64,000 nt of DNA. Origin: Streptomyces sp. KMM 9044 (lineage in GTDB: Bacteria > Actinomycetota > Actinomycetes > Streptomycetales > Streptomycetaceae). The notes beneath the pieces were generated by a model that was given only the letters and a program-made list of their open reading frames with translations, was not told the DNA's origin and ran no database searches. Below, piece after piece: positions 1-8,807 of this stretch; the stretch's first letter is position 1; each line of letters begins with the position of its first letter. The position numbers and the translations under genes were made by a program. The stretch spans positions 1,612,001 through 1,676,000 of the forward strand of contig NZ_CP113910.1 of the NCBI RefSeq assembly GCF_024701375.2, written 5' to 3'.

Positions 1-442
1 ATGTCCTGCCCTCGTAGATCCCGGGCTGCACCACCCGCGGGTTGTAGAGACGGTCCAGTTCGGACTGGCTCGTCCCGAGGTCGGCGAGCACACCCTTCTC
101 GACGAAGGGCGGGATCCAGCCGACACCCATCAGCATGACGTCGTAGGGCTGTCCCCCTACGATTGAGGTGGCGAGCTTCTCGTTGAGCTTTCCGTACTCG
201 GTGTAGTCCACCTGGACGGTGACGCCCGGGTGGTCCTTCTTGAAGTCGGCGAGCAGCGAGGTGAGCAGCTTCTGTCCGTCCGCCCGGTCGAAAATCGGGG
301 TGAGCAGCCGCAGGGAGGCGTCACCGCCTCCCTCTTTCCGAGGTGCGGGACCGCCGCAGGCGGACAGTGCGGCGCCTGCCGCGGCGGCGGCGCCCAGTCC
401 GAGGAGCCTTCTTCTGGAGAGGGGCGACGTACGTGGGCGCAT
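1..442 (-). CDS. Sugar ABC transporter substrate-binding lipoprotein (3' end outside window)
   Basis: Translation begins with an arginine-rich segment (SRRRLLGLGAAAAAG) and a lipobox-like LSAC about 28 residues in, so the product is probably a Tat-exported lipoprotein. The mature part (LLTPIFDRADGQKLLTSLL, then KKDHPGVTVQVDYTEYGKL and QPYDVMLMGVGWIPPFVEKG) reads like family 1 extracellular solute-binding proteins that deliver carbohydrates to ABC importers. Only about 147 residues of an expected 400 or so are present because the gene runs off the left edge. It faces a LacI regulator across a 161-bp gap, the usual layout of a sugar-uptake operon. The substrate cannot be told from this fragment. 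Confidence 0.85.
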   Translation of the reverse strand, partial: MRPRTSPLSRRRLLGLGAAAAAGAALSACGGPAPRKEGGGDASLRLLTPIFDRADGQKLLTSLLADFKKDHPGVTVQVDYTEYGKLNEKLATSIVGGQPYDVMLMGVGWIPPFVEKGVLADLGTSQSELDRLYNPRVVQPGIYEGRT

Positions 443-603
443 AGGAGACTCCCGGCTGAGAGGTACGTACTGAGCGGGTGACGAACTTGCGTTTCGAGCA
501 GTGCATCGATTTACTGGTGTTTCGATGCACGAGACTAGGAACGGCAGTACAGGCTGTCAACACAACGGAAACATTTGGTTTCCGATTCATAGGGAGTGGG
601 TCA
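443..603. promoter_or_regulatory. Divergent promoter region with two palindromes
   Basis: The gap between the binding-protein gene and the LacI gene holds two inverted repeats. One has 9-bp perfect arms GTGCATCGA / TCGATGCAC at 501-509 and 522-530. The other has 7-bp arms CGGAAAC / GTTTCCG at 566-572 and 578-584. Either could be an operator for the neighbouring LacI protein. The second is closer in size to classical LacI-family sites. No binding evidence exists in the sequence. Confidence 0.5.
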
Positions 604-1665
604 GTGGCCGGGGTAACGATCTACCAGGTGGCAGAGGAAGCGGGGGTCTCCCCGAGCACGGTCTCCAACCTGCTCAACGGCCGGACCGGCAAGATGCTGC
701 CCGAGACACGGTCCCGGGTGGAGTCGGCGATCCGGCGCCTCGGCTACCGTCCCAACCGCGCCGCCCAGCAACTGCGCACCGGACGGATCCAGATGCTCGG
801 CCTCATCGTGCCGTCGGTGGCCAATCCGTTCTGGGGCACGTTCGCCCGGCATCTCGAAGCCGCGGCGCTGGCCGAGGGCTTCTACATGCTCCTGTGCAAC
901 AGCGAACGGGACCCGGAGCGGGAGCGCCGCTACGTGGAGGAGCTCTGGTGCGACGGCATCGGCGGGGTCGTCCTGTGCTCGTCCCTGCCCTCGCTCGACC
1001 ATGTGAAGCCCACCGTCGAGGCCGGGCTGGGGCTCGTGGCCTTCGACCGCACCGCCCAGCCCGGTGATCCGCACCGCGCGGTGAACATCGGGAGCGACAA
1101 CGTTCTCGGCATGCGCCTGGCGACGGAGCACCTGCTGGCCCTGGGGCACACGCGCCTGGCCTTCGTGTCGGGCTCGATCGGGAGTGTCAACCGGGCCGAG
1201 CGCTACAGCGGTTTCCGGCAGGCCCTAGACGCCGCCGGTCTCCCCCGGTCGGCCGGCCTCGTGTGGTCGGGAGCCGACACGGTCGACTTCGACGACCGGG
1301 ACGCCGCCGAACTCGGACGTGTCGCCGCGCTGGAGATCCTCTCGGCGCCCCGTCCGCCGACCGCGATCGTCGCCATCAACGACATGTGCGCGCTCGGCGT
1401 CATCGCGGGCGCCAGGGAGGCGGGCCTGGTGATCGGCCGCGACGTCTCCGTGACCGGCTACGACGACATCATGCTCGCGGGCATGGCCATGCCCGCGCTC
1501 ACCACGGTGCGGCAGCCGGTGGAGGAGCTGGCGGCCACCGCGTTCGCCAGGTTGCGCCAGGTCATGGACGGTGACGGCGGGAAGACCGGCCAGTCCATCC
1601 TGCACCGGCCGACCCTGGTGATCCGCGACTCGACCTCGGCGCCCGCGACGTCCCCGGTCACGTAG
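604..1665 (+). CDS. LacI-family transcriptional regulator
   Basis: A 353-residue protein with an N-terminal LacI helix-turn-helix (VTIYQVAEEAGVSPSTVSNL, then hinge RLGYRPNRAAQQLRTG). It is followed by a periplasmic-binding-protein-like sugar-sensing domain (LGLIVPSVANPFWGTFARHL, and the C-terminal VTGYDDIMLAGMAMPALTTV). The GTG at 604 is chosen because the HTH starts at once and GGGAGTGG lies just upstream. An in-frame start further up adds about 42 residues unlike the family. It probably represses the divergent sugar-transport operon and releases in response to its sugar. Confidence 0.9.
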   Translation: MAGVTIYQVAEEAGVSPSTVSNLLNGRTGKMLPETRSRVESAIRRLGYRPNRAAQQLRTGRIQMLGLIVPSVANPFWGTFARHLEAAALAEGFYMLLCNSERDPERERRYVEELWCDGIGGVVLCSSLPSLDHVKPTVEAGLGLVAFDRTAQPGDPHRAVNIGSDNVLGMRLATEHLLALGHTRLAFVSGSIGSVNRAERYSGFRQALDAAGLPRSAGLVWSGADTVDFDDRDAAELGRVAALEILSAPRPPTAIVAINDMCALGVIAGAREAGLVIGRDVSVTGYDDIMLAGMAMPALTTVRQPVEELAATAFARLRQVMDGDGGKTGQSILHRPTLVIRDSTSAPATSPVT

Positions 1666-1819
1666 CCGGACCGCTTCTCCTCGCCATGACACGGGCCTGC
1701 AGCTCTTCACCACCGCAAGCGCGTATGCAACCGGCCCGCTCCTCACGTCGGGGCGCCGGAGCCGCGCCCCGAAGCCCCGCCCCGGCGCCCATCGGACGAC
1801 GACCAGGAGGCGAACCCTC

Positions 1820-3175
1820 TTGACTACGGAACCCGGAACCGGTTCCGCCCCCACACCCGACACGCGCGGCCCGTTCCGCCCCCTCGCCCCCGGGGGCCCT
1901 CTGCTGTCCTCGCTGAAGGTGAGGAACTACCGCCTGTTCTTCCTCGGCCAGGTCGTCTCCAACAACGGCACCTGGATGCAGCGCATCTCCCAGGACTGGC
2001 TGGTCCTCAGTCTCACCGGCTCGTCGACCGCCGTCGGTATCACCACCGCCCTGCAGTTCCTGCCCCTGCTGCTCTTCGGCCTGTACGGTGGCGTTCTCGT
2101 CGACCGCCTGCCCAAACGCCCCGTACTCGTCGCCACCCAGGTGGCCATGGCCCTCACCGCACTCGCGCTCGCCGTCCTCACCCTGACCGACCGGGTCCAC
2201 GTCTGGCACGTGTACGCCGCCGCGTTCGCCGTGGGCCTGGCGACGGTGCTGGACAACCCCGCACGCCAGTCCTTCCTCTCCGAACTGGTCGGCCCGCACC
2301 TCCTGCGGAACGCGGTCGGCCTCAACTCCGCGAACTTCCAGTCCGCCCGGCTGATCGGTCCGGCCGTCGCGGGCCTGCTGATCACGGGCATCGGCACCGG
2401 GTGGGCGTTCCTCCTCAACGGCGTCTCCTTCGCCGCGCCGCTGGCCTGCATGACTCTGATGCGGCGCCGCGAACTGCACGCGGTCGAGCGCGCCCCGCGC
2501 GGAAAGGGACAGTTGCGCGAGGGCCTGCGGTACGTCGCCGGTCGCCCCGACCTGGTCTGGCCCATCGTCCTCGTCGGCTTCTTCGGGACCTTCGCCCTCA
2601 ACTTCCCCGTCCACCTCTCCGCCTTCGCCGACGACGTGTTCCACGCCGGGGCGGGCGCATACAGCCTCTTCAACACCCTGGTCGCGGCGGGCTCCCTGGC
2701 AGGCGCGCTGCTCGCCGCCCGACACGAGAGAGCGCGGCGGCGACTGCCCTTCCTCGCCGCGCTGGCCTTCGGCGCGCTGCAGACCGTGGCCGCCGTGGCG
2801 CCGACCCTGTGGAGCTTCGCGCTGCTCATGATCCCCATGGGCCTGTTCGCCATGGTCGTCAACGTCACCACCAACGCCACCATGCAGACCTCGACCGCCC
2901 CGACCTTCCGCGGGCGGGTCACCGCGCTGTACATGATGGTCCTCCTCGGCGGCGCGCCTCTGGGCGCTCCGGTGGTCGGATTGATCACCGACACGTACGG
3001 TGCCCGGGCCGGCCTCGGGACGGCCGGCGCGGTGGCGGCTGTCACCGCGACGGCGACCGGCCTCCTCCTGGTCAGAGCCGGCGACCACCGGCTCGCGTTC
3101 CGCTGGAACCGCCGTGTCCCGCGGATCCGGGTCGTGCCCCGGAAGGCGGGCAGGGGAACCGACCTGCCCGCGTGA
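1820..3175 (+). CDS. MFS transporter (EntS/MFS_3 type)
   Basis: A 451-residue major facilitator with about twelve hydrophobic segments. The N-terminal family signature is SLKVRNYRLFFLGQVVSNNG followed by TWMQRISQDWLVL, and the loop 2-3 motif appears as GGVLVDRLPKRPVL. These are typical of the enterobactin-exporter-like MFS_3 group. The start is TTG at 1820 with AGGAGG about 11 bases upstream. It lies 154 bp after the LacI gene in the same direction, so it may share that control, but a sugar role is not implied. Probable role: proton-driven efflux of an unknown small molecule. Confidence 0.85.
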   Translation: MTTEPGTGSAPTPDTRGPFRPLAPGGPLLSSLKVRNYRLFFLGQVVSNNGTWMQRISQDWLVLSLTGSSTAVGITTALQFLPLLLFGLYGGVLVDRLPKRPVLVATQVAMALTALALAVLTLTDRVHVWHVYAAAFAVGLATVLDNPARQSFLSELVGPHLLRNAVGLNSANFQSARLIGPAVAGLLITGIGTGWAFLLNGVSFAAPLACMTLMRRRELHAVERAPRGKGQLREGLRYVAGRPDLVWPIVLVGFFGTFALNFPVHLSAFADDVFHAGAGAYSLFNTLVAAGSLAGALLAARHERARRRLPFLAALAFGALQTVAAVAPTLWSFALLMIPMGLFAMVVNVTTNATMQTSTAPTFRGRVTALYMMVLLGGAPLGAPVVGLITDTYGARAGLGTAGAVAAVTATATGLLLVRAGDHRLAFRWNRRVPRIRVVPRKAGRGTDLPA

Positions 3176-3277
3176 CCTGGATCCGCCCACCGGAGGAAGG
3201 GGCGCCCGATCTCCCTCCGTCACGCCCCGGGCGCACACTCACCCTCCGGTCCGAGACCGCCGGCCGACGCGGCCGGA

Positions 3278-3670
3278 TCAGCCGACGGCGACGGCATCCA
3301 GGGCGGCGTCCAGTCGGGCCGTGGCGTCGGCGGCCACCGGCTCCAGGGCGGCCAGGCCCGTGAGGGTGACCATGGTGCCCGGGTCGAGGGCCTGGACGAG
3401 CGTGGTGCCGCCGTCACGGCGGACGACGACGTTGCAGGGCAGGAGCAGGCCGATGCTGCGGTCGGCTTCCAGTGCCTGGCGGGCGAGCGGCGGGTTGCAG
3501 GCGCCGAGGATCAGGTAGTCCTCCATGTCGTGGCCGAGTTTGGTCTTGAGGGTGGCTTTGACGTCGATCTCGGTGAGGACGCCGAAGCCTTGATCGGCCA
3601 GGGCCTTGCGCACGGCGGTGACGACGGCGTCGAAGTCGGTGTCGAGACGGACGGTGCGGTCGTAGGGCAC
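3278..3670 (-). CDS. DUF302-domain protein
   Basis: A 130-residue DUF302 protein: DTDFDAVVTAVRKALADQGF, then GVLTEIDVKATLKTKLG and the family hallmark ILGACNPPLARQALEADRSI. DUF302 proteins are small and soluble, of unclear biochemistry, and often occur with sulfur or metal-stress genes. Start is GTG at 3670 preceded by GGGAG. An operator of the cst type sits 38 bp upstream (3708-3723), so it is probably controlled with the divergent persulfide genes. A short CCGGCCG/CGGCCGG hairpin at 3260-3276 separates it from the converging MFS gene. Confidence 0.85.
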   Translation of the reverse strand: MPYDRTVRLDTDFDAVVTAVRKALADQGFGVLTEIDVKATLKTKLGHDMEDYLILGACNPPLARQALEADRSIGLLLPCNVVVRRDGGTTLVQALDPGTMVTLTGLAALEPVAADATARLDAALDAVAVG

Positions 3671-3707
3671 GGAGACTCCCGGATAGCGCGGAACGGCTGA
3701 TTCCTCG

Positions 3708-3823
3708 ATACCCCGTTGGGTACCCGCGCGAGGTCGGGCGATGCCTTGAGCGGACACCTTCACCTCTGGAATACCCCTCCGGGTATCGCTGTTAGAGTGA
3801 GCATCCAATACCCCCAGGGGTAA
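3708..3823. promoter_or_regulatory. Three CstR/CsoR-type operators
   Basis: Three 16-bp near-palindromes of the form ATACCCC-NNN-GGGTA-N lie in the DUF302/persulfide-dioxygenase gap: ATACCCCGTTGGGTAC (3708-3723), ATACCCCTCCGGGTAT (3771-3786) and ATACCCCCAGGGGTAA (3808-3823). C-tract/G-tract palindromes of this kind are known targets of CsoR-family repressors. A fourth copy precedes the CsoR-family gene at 7469-7750. Placement suggests one site for the leftward gene and two for the rightward operon. Confidence 0.8.
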
Positions 3824-3847
3824 ATCGTCCGAGAGGAGTCGTGCGCC

Positions 3848-5212
3848 GTGTTCTTTGTCGACACCCTGGAATTCGAGGGCCTGGGCAACCGCAGCTACCT
3901 GGCCGGCGGACCCGGCGTCGCGGTGGCCGTCGACCCGCCGCGCGACATCGACCAGGTCATCGCCGCTGCGGCCCGTCACGGGGTGCGCATCGCCTTCGTG
4001 GCCGAGACCCACGTGCACAACGACTACGTCACCGGCGGCCTGGAACTGGCCCGCGTCACCGGCGCCCGGTACCTGGTGCCGGCCGGGGCACACGTGGCCT
4101 TCGACCACACTCCCGTCACCGACGGCGACACCGTGACCGTGGACGAGGGCCTGGTGCTGCGCGCGATCGCCACTCCCGGGCACACCCCGCACCACACCTC
4201 CTACGCCCTGACCGAGGACGGGCGCGGTGTGGCGGCGTTCACCGGTGGCTCGCTGCTGATCGGCACCGTGGGCCGCCCGGACCTGGTCGAGCCCCGGCTG
4301 ACCGAGCAGCTGGCCCGCGCCCAGCACGCCTCCGCCCACCGGCTGGCCGGCGAACTGGCCGACGAGGTGCCGGTGCTGCCCACCCACGGGTTCGGCAGCT
4401 TCTGCTCCTCGTCCCAGGCCGAGGGGGACGCGACCACGATCGGCAAGGAGCGCGAGACCAACGACGCGCTGACCCTGGACGCGGACACCTTCGTCGCCCG
4501 GATGCTCGCCGGGCTGGAGGACGTGCCCGCCTACTACACGTACATGGGCCCGGCCAACGCCGCAGGCCCCTCCCCGGTGGATCTCACTCCGCCCGAGCGG
4601 GCGGACGCCGAGGAGATCGCCTCCCGGCTGGCCGCGGGCGAGTGGGTGGTGGACCTGCGCAGCCGTACGGCCTTCGCCGAGGGGCATGTGGCCGGGTCGT
4701 TCAACTTCGAAGGCGAGGGCAAGCTCGCCACCTACCTCGCCTGGCTGATCCCGTGGGGCAAGCCCGTCACCCTGCTCGCCGACACCCCTGCGCAGATCGC
4801 CGCCGCGCAGCGGGAGCTGGTGCGGGTGGGCATCGACCGCCCGGCCGCCGCCGCCACCGGCGACCCGGCCGGCTGGATCCGCGAGGGCGGGCGACTCGCT
4901 TCCTTCCCTCGTGCCCGCTTCGCCGACCTCGCCGGTGTACGTGAACGCGGCGACGACGCGGCCGTGCTGGACGTACGCAGGGACTCGGAGCGTGCGGACG
5001 GCTACATCGAGGGCTCCCTCCACATCCCGGTCCACGAGCTGCACGGCCGCATCGGCGAGGTACCGGACGGAACGGTGTGGGTCCACTGCGCCGGCGGGAT
5101 GCGCGCGGCGATCGCCGCCTCCCTGCTGGATGCCGCGGGCCGCGACGTGGTCGCCGTCGACGACGGCTTCGACGCCGCCACGAACGCCGGTCTGCCTCTG
5201 ACCTCCGACTGA
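3848..5212 (+). CDS. CstB-like persulfide dioxygenase/rhodanese fusion
   Basis: A 454-residue protein with three parts. Residues about 1-240 are a metallo-beta-lactamase fold of the ETHE1/persulfide-dioxygenase kind: THVHND (His55, His57, Asp59), GHTPHH (His112) and GRPDL. A degenerate rhodanese domain without a catalytic cysteine follows (about 255-335). The last is an active-type rhodanese with HCAGGMRA, Cys414. This matches the domain plan and length of staphylococcal CstB, which oxidises persulfides and transfers sulfane sulfur. Where ETHE1 has its third iron ligand (FTGD) this protein has FTGG (Gly134), so iron binding may differ. GTG at 3848 follows GAGAGGAG. It heads an operon with two rhodaneses and TauE. 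Confidence 0.85.
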   Translation: MFFVDTLEFEGLGNRSYLAGGPGVAVAVDPPRDIDQVIAAAARHGVRIAFVAETHVHNDYVTGGLELARVTGARYLVPAGAHVAFDHTPVTDGDTVTVDEGLVLRAIATPGHTPHHTSYALTEDGRGVAAFTGGSLLIGTVGRPDLVEPRLTEQLARAQHASAHRLAGELADEVPVLPTHGFGSFCSSSQAEGDATTIGKERETNDALTLDADTFVARMLAGLEDVPAYYTYMGPANAAGPSPVDLTPPERADAEEIASRLAAGEWVVDLRSRTAFAEGHVAGSFNFEGEGKLATYLAWLIPWGKPVTLLADTPAQIAAAQRELVRVGIDRPAAAATGDPAGWIREGGRLASFPRARFADLAGVRERGDDAAVLDVRRDSERADGYIEGSLHIPVHELHGRIGEVPDGTVWVHCAGGMRAAIAASLLDAAGRDVVAVDDGFDAATNAGLPLTSD

Positions 5213-5246
5213 TCCCCGACCGTCCCCCCGGCCAGGAAGGAAACGT

Positions 5247-5615
5247 GTGATGTTCCCCTTGCACCGAGACGGACCGCGCGTCACGGTCGACGAGGCACGC
5301 GGCCGTACCGGTGGCGATCAGCCCGAGGCGGTCCTGCTGGACGTCCGTGAGAGGCCCGAATGGACCGCGGGCCACGCCCCGGGCGCCGTCCACGTACCGC
5401 TGACGGAACTGGACGCCGGCGGCACGCTGCCCACCGAGGCACAGGGCCGGCCGCTGGTGGTGGTCTGCCGCAGCGGACAGCGCTCCCAGCGGGCGGCCGA
5501 GCTCCTCCTCGAGCGCGGAGCGCAGGCGGTCGACGTCGAGGGCGGCATGAACGCGTGGGCCGCCGCCGGACACCCGGTCGTCGACGAGCGCGGGAACAGC
5601 GGCCGGATAGCGTGA
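5247..5615 (+). CDS. Single-domain rhodanese sulfurtransferase
   Basis: A 122-residue rhodanese: VLLDVRERPEWTAGHAPGAV, then the active-site loop CRSGQRS with Cys74, and GGMNAWAAAGHPV at the end. It should carry a persulfide on Cys74 and pass sulfur between thiols. Start GTG at 5247 is directly followed by ATG at 5250, and either may be used; AGGAAGG precedes both. Its stop overlaps the TauE start (GTGA), so the two are translationally coupled. Confidence 0.88.
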   Translation: MMFPLHRDGPRVTVDEARGRTGGDQPEAVLLDVRERPEWTAGHAPGAVHVPLTELDAGGTLPTEAQGRPLVVVCRSGQRSQRAAELLLERGAQAVDVEGGMNAWAAAGHPVVDERGNSGRIA

Positions 5616-6355
5616 CCGTTCTCGTTCTCGCCCTTGTCGCCGGGGCCGTCATCGGTCTCGCCCTCGGTGCCCTCGGTGGCGGTGGCAGTGTCCTCGCCGT
5701 GCCGGCGCTGATCTACCTGCTCGGCTTCACCCCGGCCGCCGCCACCACAGCAAGCCTGATCATCGTCACCGCCACCTCCATCACCGCCCTGTACGCGCGC
5801 ACCCGCGACGGAAACGTGGTCTGGAAGACGGGCGCGTTGTTCGCCGCTGCGGGCATCGTCCCCGCCTTCCTCGCCGGCACCGTCGCCGGGCGCCTGCCCG
5901 AAGCGGTGCTGACCTCGGCGTTCGCGGTCGTCGCCGCGCTGGCGGCCCTGCGTATGCTGCGGCCGTCCGCGTCCGAGCCGCCGGACCGGATCCGTCCGGG
6001 CAAGGCGGCCGGCGCCGGCGCCGGACTGGGCGCCGTGACCGGCTTCCTGGGAGTCGGCGGGGGATTCCTCGCCGTGCCCGCCCTGGTGAGCGTCCTGGGA
6101 CTGACCATGCGGCGGGCGGTGGGCACCAGCCTGCTCGTCATCACGGTCAACTCGCTGGCCGCGCTCGTCGCTCGCACCGGCACCGGTGGCGGACTCCACT
6201 GGGAGATCATCGGCCCTTTCACCGGAGCCGCGATCCTGGGTGCCTGGGACGGCAAGCGGCTCGCGACGAAGATCTCCGGCACCACCCTCCAGAAGATCTT
6301 CGCCGGCGTACTGCTGGCGGTGGCGGCCTTCATGCTCGTCGACGTGACCGTCTGA
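5612..6355 (+). CDS. TauE/SafE-family membrane permease
   Basis: A 247-residue integral membrane protein with about eight helices in two similar halves. Each half opens with a glycine-rich motif: LGALGGGGSVLAVPALIY near the start and GFLGVGGGFLAVPALVSVLG in the middle. This is the TauE/SafE (DUF81) family, which moves sulfite, sulfonates or other sulfur anions. In the staphylococcal cst operon a TauE protein is thought to export sulfite made by CstB; the same role is inferred here. GTG at 5612 overlaps the preceding rhodanese stop. Confidence 0.85.
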   Translation: MTVLVLALVAGAVIGLALGALGGGGSVLAVPALIYLLGFTPAAATTASLIIVTATSITALYARTRDGNVVWKTGALFAAAGIVPAFLAGTVAGRLPEAVLTSAFAVVAALAALRMLRPSASEPPDRIRPGKAAGAGAGLGAVTGFLGVGGGFLAVPALVSVLGLTMRRAVGTSLLVITVNSLAALVARTGTGGGLHWEIIGPFTGAAILGAWDGKRLATKISGTTLQKIFAGVLLAVAAFMLVDVTV

Positions 6356-6491
6356 ACACGGGGGGCGCCGACTGCTCAGGACAGCGACCGGGAGAGCAGG
6401 CCGGGCCGGCCGCGCGGGTCAGGACCGCCTGCGGCCCGGTCCCCTTCGGAACAAGCTCCACCACACCCCGACACACAAGGAGACCTGTGCC

Positions 6492-7067
6492 ATGACCACA
6501 CCCACCACCCTCGCCACCGACGAGGCGCGCACCCGCCTGCACGAGCTGACCGTCATCGACGTGCGCACCCCGGGCGAATACGCCGGCGGCCACCTCCCCG
6601 GCGCACTGAACGTCCCCCTCGGCCACATCCAGCGCGCGCTGCCCGACATCCGGCACGCCGCCGACCGCGGTGACGTCCTGATCGTCTGCGCCTCGGGCGC
6701 ACGCTCCGAGAACGCCGGCCGCATCCTCGCGGAGAACGGCGTCTCCGCAGCCACCCTCGCGGGAGGCACCGGCGCCTGGGCGGCCGACGGTCACGAGCTC
6801 CACCGTCCCGAGGGCGCCCCGCGCGCCACCTGGGGCATGGAACGGCAGGTGAGGCTCACCGCTGGAGCGATCGTACTGCTCGGTCTGCTGCTCGGGCTCG
6901 TCGTCCACCCAGCGTTCCAGCTCCTCTCCGCCGGCATCGCGGGCGGTCTGGTCTTCTCCGCCCTCACCGACACCTGCGGCATGGCCGCCATGCTCGCCAG
7001 GCTGCCCCACAACCGCCCCCGCGCCACCGACCTCGACGAGACGCTGGCCGCCCTGCGCAACCGATGA
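6492..7067 (+). CDS. Rhodanese with DUF2892 membrane tail (YgaP-like)
   Basis: A 191-residue protein. The first 110 residues form a rhodanese domain (VIDVRTPGEYAGGHLPGALN; active loop CASGARS, Cys66). The remainder is a DUF2892 tail with two membrane segments around LTAGAIVLLGLLLGLVV and LSAGIAGGLVFSALTDTCGM. This is the architecture of E. coli YgaP, a membrane-anchored sulfurtransferase. ATG at 6492 follows AAGGAG. It is last in the rightward sulfur operon, 136 bp after TauE, with a strong hairpin immediately downstream. Confidence 0.88.
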   Translation: MTTPTTLATDEARTRLHELTVIDVRTPGEYAGGHLPGALNVPLGHIQRALPDIRHAADRGDVLIVCASGARSENAGRILAENGVSAATLAGGTGAWAADGHELHRPEGAPRATWGMERQVRLTAGAIVLLGLLLGLVVHPAFQLLSAGIAGGLVFSALTDTCGMAAMLARLPHNRPRATDLDETLAALRNR

Positions 7068-7075
7068 GCCACGCG

Positions 7076-7115
7076 CGCAGGGGGAGGGGTCCGTAGCCGG
7101 ATCCCTCCCCCTGCG
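7076..7115 (+). terminator. Strong hairpin terminator of the sulfur operon
   Basis: Perfect 13-bp inverted repeat CGCAGGGGGAGGG / CCCTCCCCCTGCG with a 14-nt loop, starting 9 nt after the stop of the rhodanese-DUF2892 gene. There is no U-tract, which is normal for Streptomyces. Confidence 0.85.
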
Positions 7116-7468
7116 TATGCCAGGGGGTATACGGCCGAGGGCCCGACACCGGTGCGCGGGTGTCTCCGCTTCCGGCTGCGGAGCGCGCCTTCTCGTCGGC
7201 CGGAGCGGGACCAGCAGTGCGGCCAGTGCCACCACAGCGGCCACGACCAGCGGAATCAGCCGGTCGGACACGGCCGCGCCGAGGTCGGACAACCGCTCTT
7301 CCAGAGGGAACTCGGAGGCGGTGCGTGCATGCGCCTGCTGCGCGAGGGACACACCGTGCCGACGCCTGAGGCGCAGCCCGCCGACACGATACCGGCCGCG
7401 GCTGCCTCCAGGGAGCCCTCACCCACCCGGCCAGCTGATCGGATGATCGGATGATCGGATGATACGAC
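7116..7468. other. Gene-poor stretch with possible decayed membrane-protein end
   Basis: No confident gene. On the minus strand 7130-7352 encodes one plausible membrane helix (LIPLVVAAVVALAALLVPL) after ASEFPLEERLSDLGAAVSD. This could be the tail of a lost transporter, but its frame then runs on antisense to the rhodanese gene. A partial cst-type site (ATACCCCCTGG read on the minus strand, 7120-7130) and three tandem copies of TGATCGGA (7436-7459) are also present. Confidence 0.4.
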
Positions 7469-7783
<315 letters not shown>

Positions 7784-7790
7784 CTATCGA

Positions 7791-8105
7791 AGAGAGGAAC
7801 CTCAACGGCCCACAGGATGATTCCCGTCATCTCCCCCGGGGGCTCCCAGGGCCTGGGCGGGCCCGGCCTCGACGAGGGAAGCGACACCGAGGGCACTACG
7901 CACCGACCCATCACACCGGCGGCCTCCAAGCCCGGCCGACGTCGCCGACAGCCACCGCGAGGCGGCCGTCCCGAAGACCGAGCAGGTCGGTACCGGCCCC
8001 CACGCACGTTCAGGGCTCCGGCCGCCGGGCGGCACACGGGAGAGCATGACGCCATGGTGCTGCACCGCCGCGGCCCGGAGCAGGCCGAGCCGCCCTCGCG
8101 ACGGT
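7791..8105. other. Gene-free stretch
   Basis: About 315 bp between the repressor promoter and the end of the CDF-like gene. No frame on either strand gives a recognisable protein, and no convincing RNA or repeat was seen. Confidence 0.5.
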
Positions 8106-8807
8106 TCAGCAGCAATCGCACCCCTTGGCGCAGCCGCAGACTGTTGCGGTACTCGCGGCCGGGACGTGAGGGGTGGGCGCGCAGCAGCCCTTCCCCCGCC
8201 AGGCGTCGCGGCCTTCCTTGACGGCGATCGCAGCGATGACGAGGGCCGCGACCGGGTCGGCCCAGGACCAGCCGAGCAGCAGGTTGGCCAGCAGACCGAG
8301 CAGGAGCACGGCGGAGAGGTAGGTGCACAGCAGGGTCTGCTGGGAGTCCGCGACCGCGGAGGCGGAGCCCAGCTCGCGACCGGCCCTGCGTTGCGCTGCC
8401 GACAGGAAGGGCATGATCGCCAGCGACACAACGGCGAGGACGATGCCCGGAATCGAGTGGTCGGCCTCACCGGTGCCGGTCAGTGCACGGACCGCATCGA
8501 CGGTGACGTAGACCGCGAGCGCGAGGAACGATACGGCGATGATGCGCAGGGCGCGCTCCTCGCGGGCTTCACGGACAGCGGGATCACCGGCGGAGAACTG
8601 CCAGGCGACCGCTGTGGCGGACGAGACCTCGATGACGGAGTCGAGTCCGAAGCCGACCAGGGCGGTCGACGAGGCAAGGGTACCGGCGGTGATCGCGACC
8701 ACGGCTTCGATGACGTTGTAGACGATGGTCGCGGCGACGAGCAGACGTATGCGCCGGGTGAGCCGGTCACGGCGGGCGGGGCTGGGACTGAGGGAGATCG
8801 CGGTCAT
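8106..8807 (-). CDS. CDF-like cation transporter with Cys-rich tail
   Basis: A 233-residue membrane protein resembling the transmembrane half of cation diffusion facilitators: about six helices, with LVGFGLDSVIEVSSA in helix 2, SASAVADSQQTLLC in helix 5 and WADPVAALVIAAIAVKEG in helix 6. The usual cytoplasmic domain is absent. In its place is a short tail with seven cysteines (GKGCCAPTPH and VCGCAKGCDCC) that could bind soft metals. Its ATG directly follows the TGA of the CmtR-like regulator, so the two are co-translated. Inferred role: efflux of Cd, Pb or Zn. Confidence 0.8.
   Translation of the reverse strand: MTAISLSPSPARRDRLTRRIRLLVAATIVYNVIEAVVAITAGTLASSTALVGFGLDSVIEVSSATAVAWQFSAGDPAVREAREERALRIIAVSFLALAVYVTVDAVRALTGTGEADHSIPGIVLAVVSLAIMPFLSAAQRRAGRELGSASAVADSQQTLLCTYLSAVLLLGLLANLLLGWSWADPVAALVIAAIAVKEGRDAWRGKGCCAPTPHVPAASTATVCGCAKGCDCC

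Noticed and set aside
1658..3238. Large minus-strand protein opposite the MFS gene
   Set aside because: It is a high-G+C antisense frame with no recognisable domain; the plus-strand frame has clear MFS motifs.
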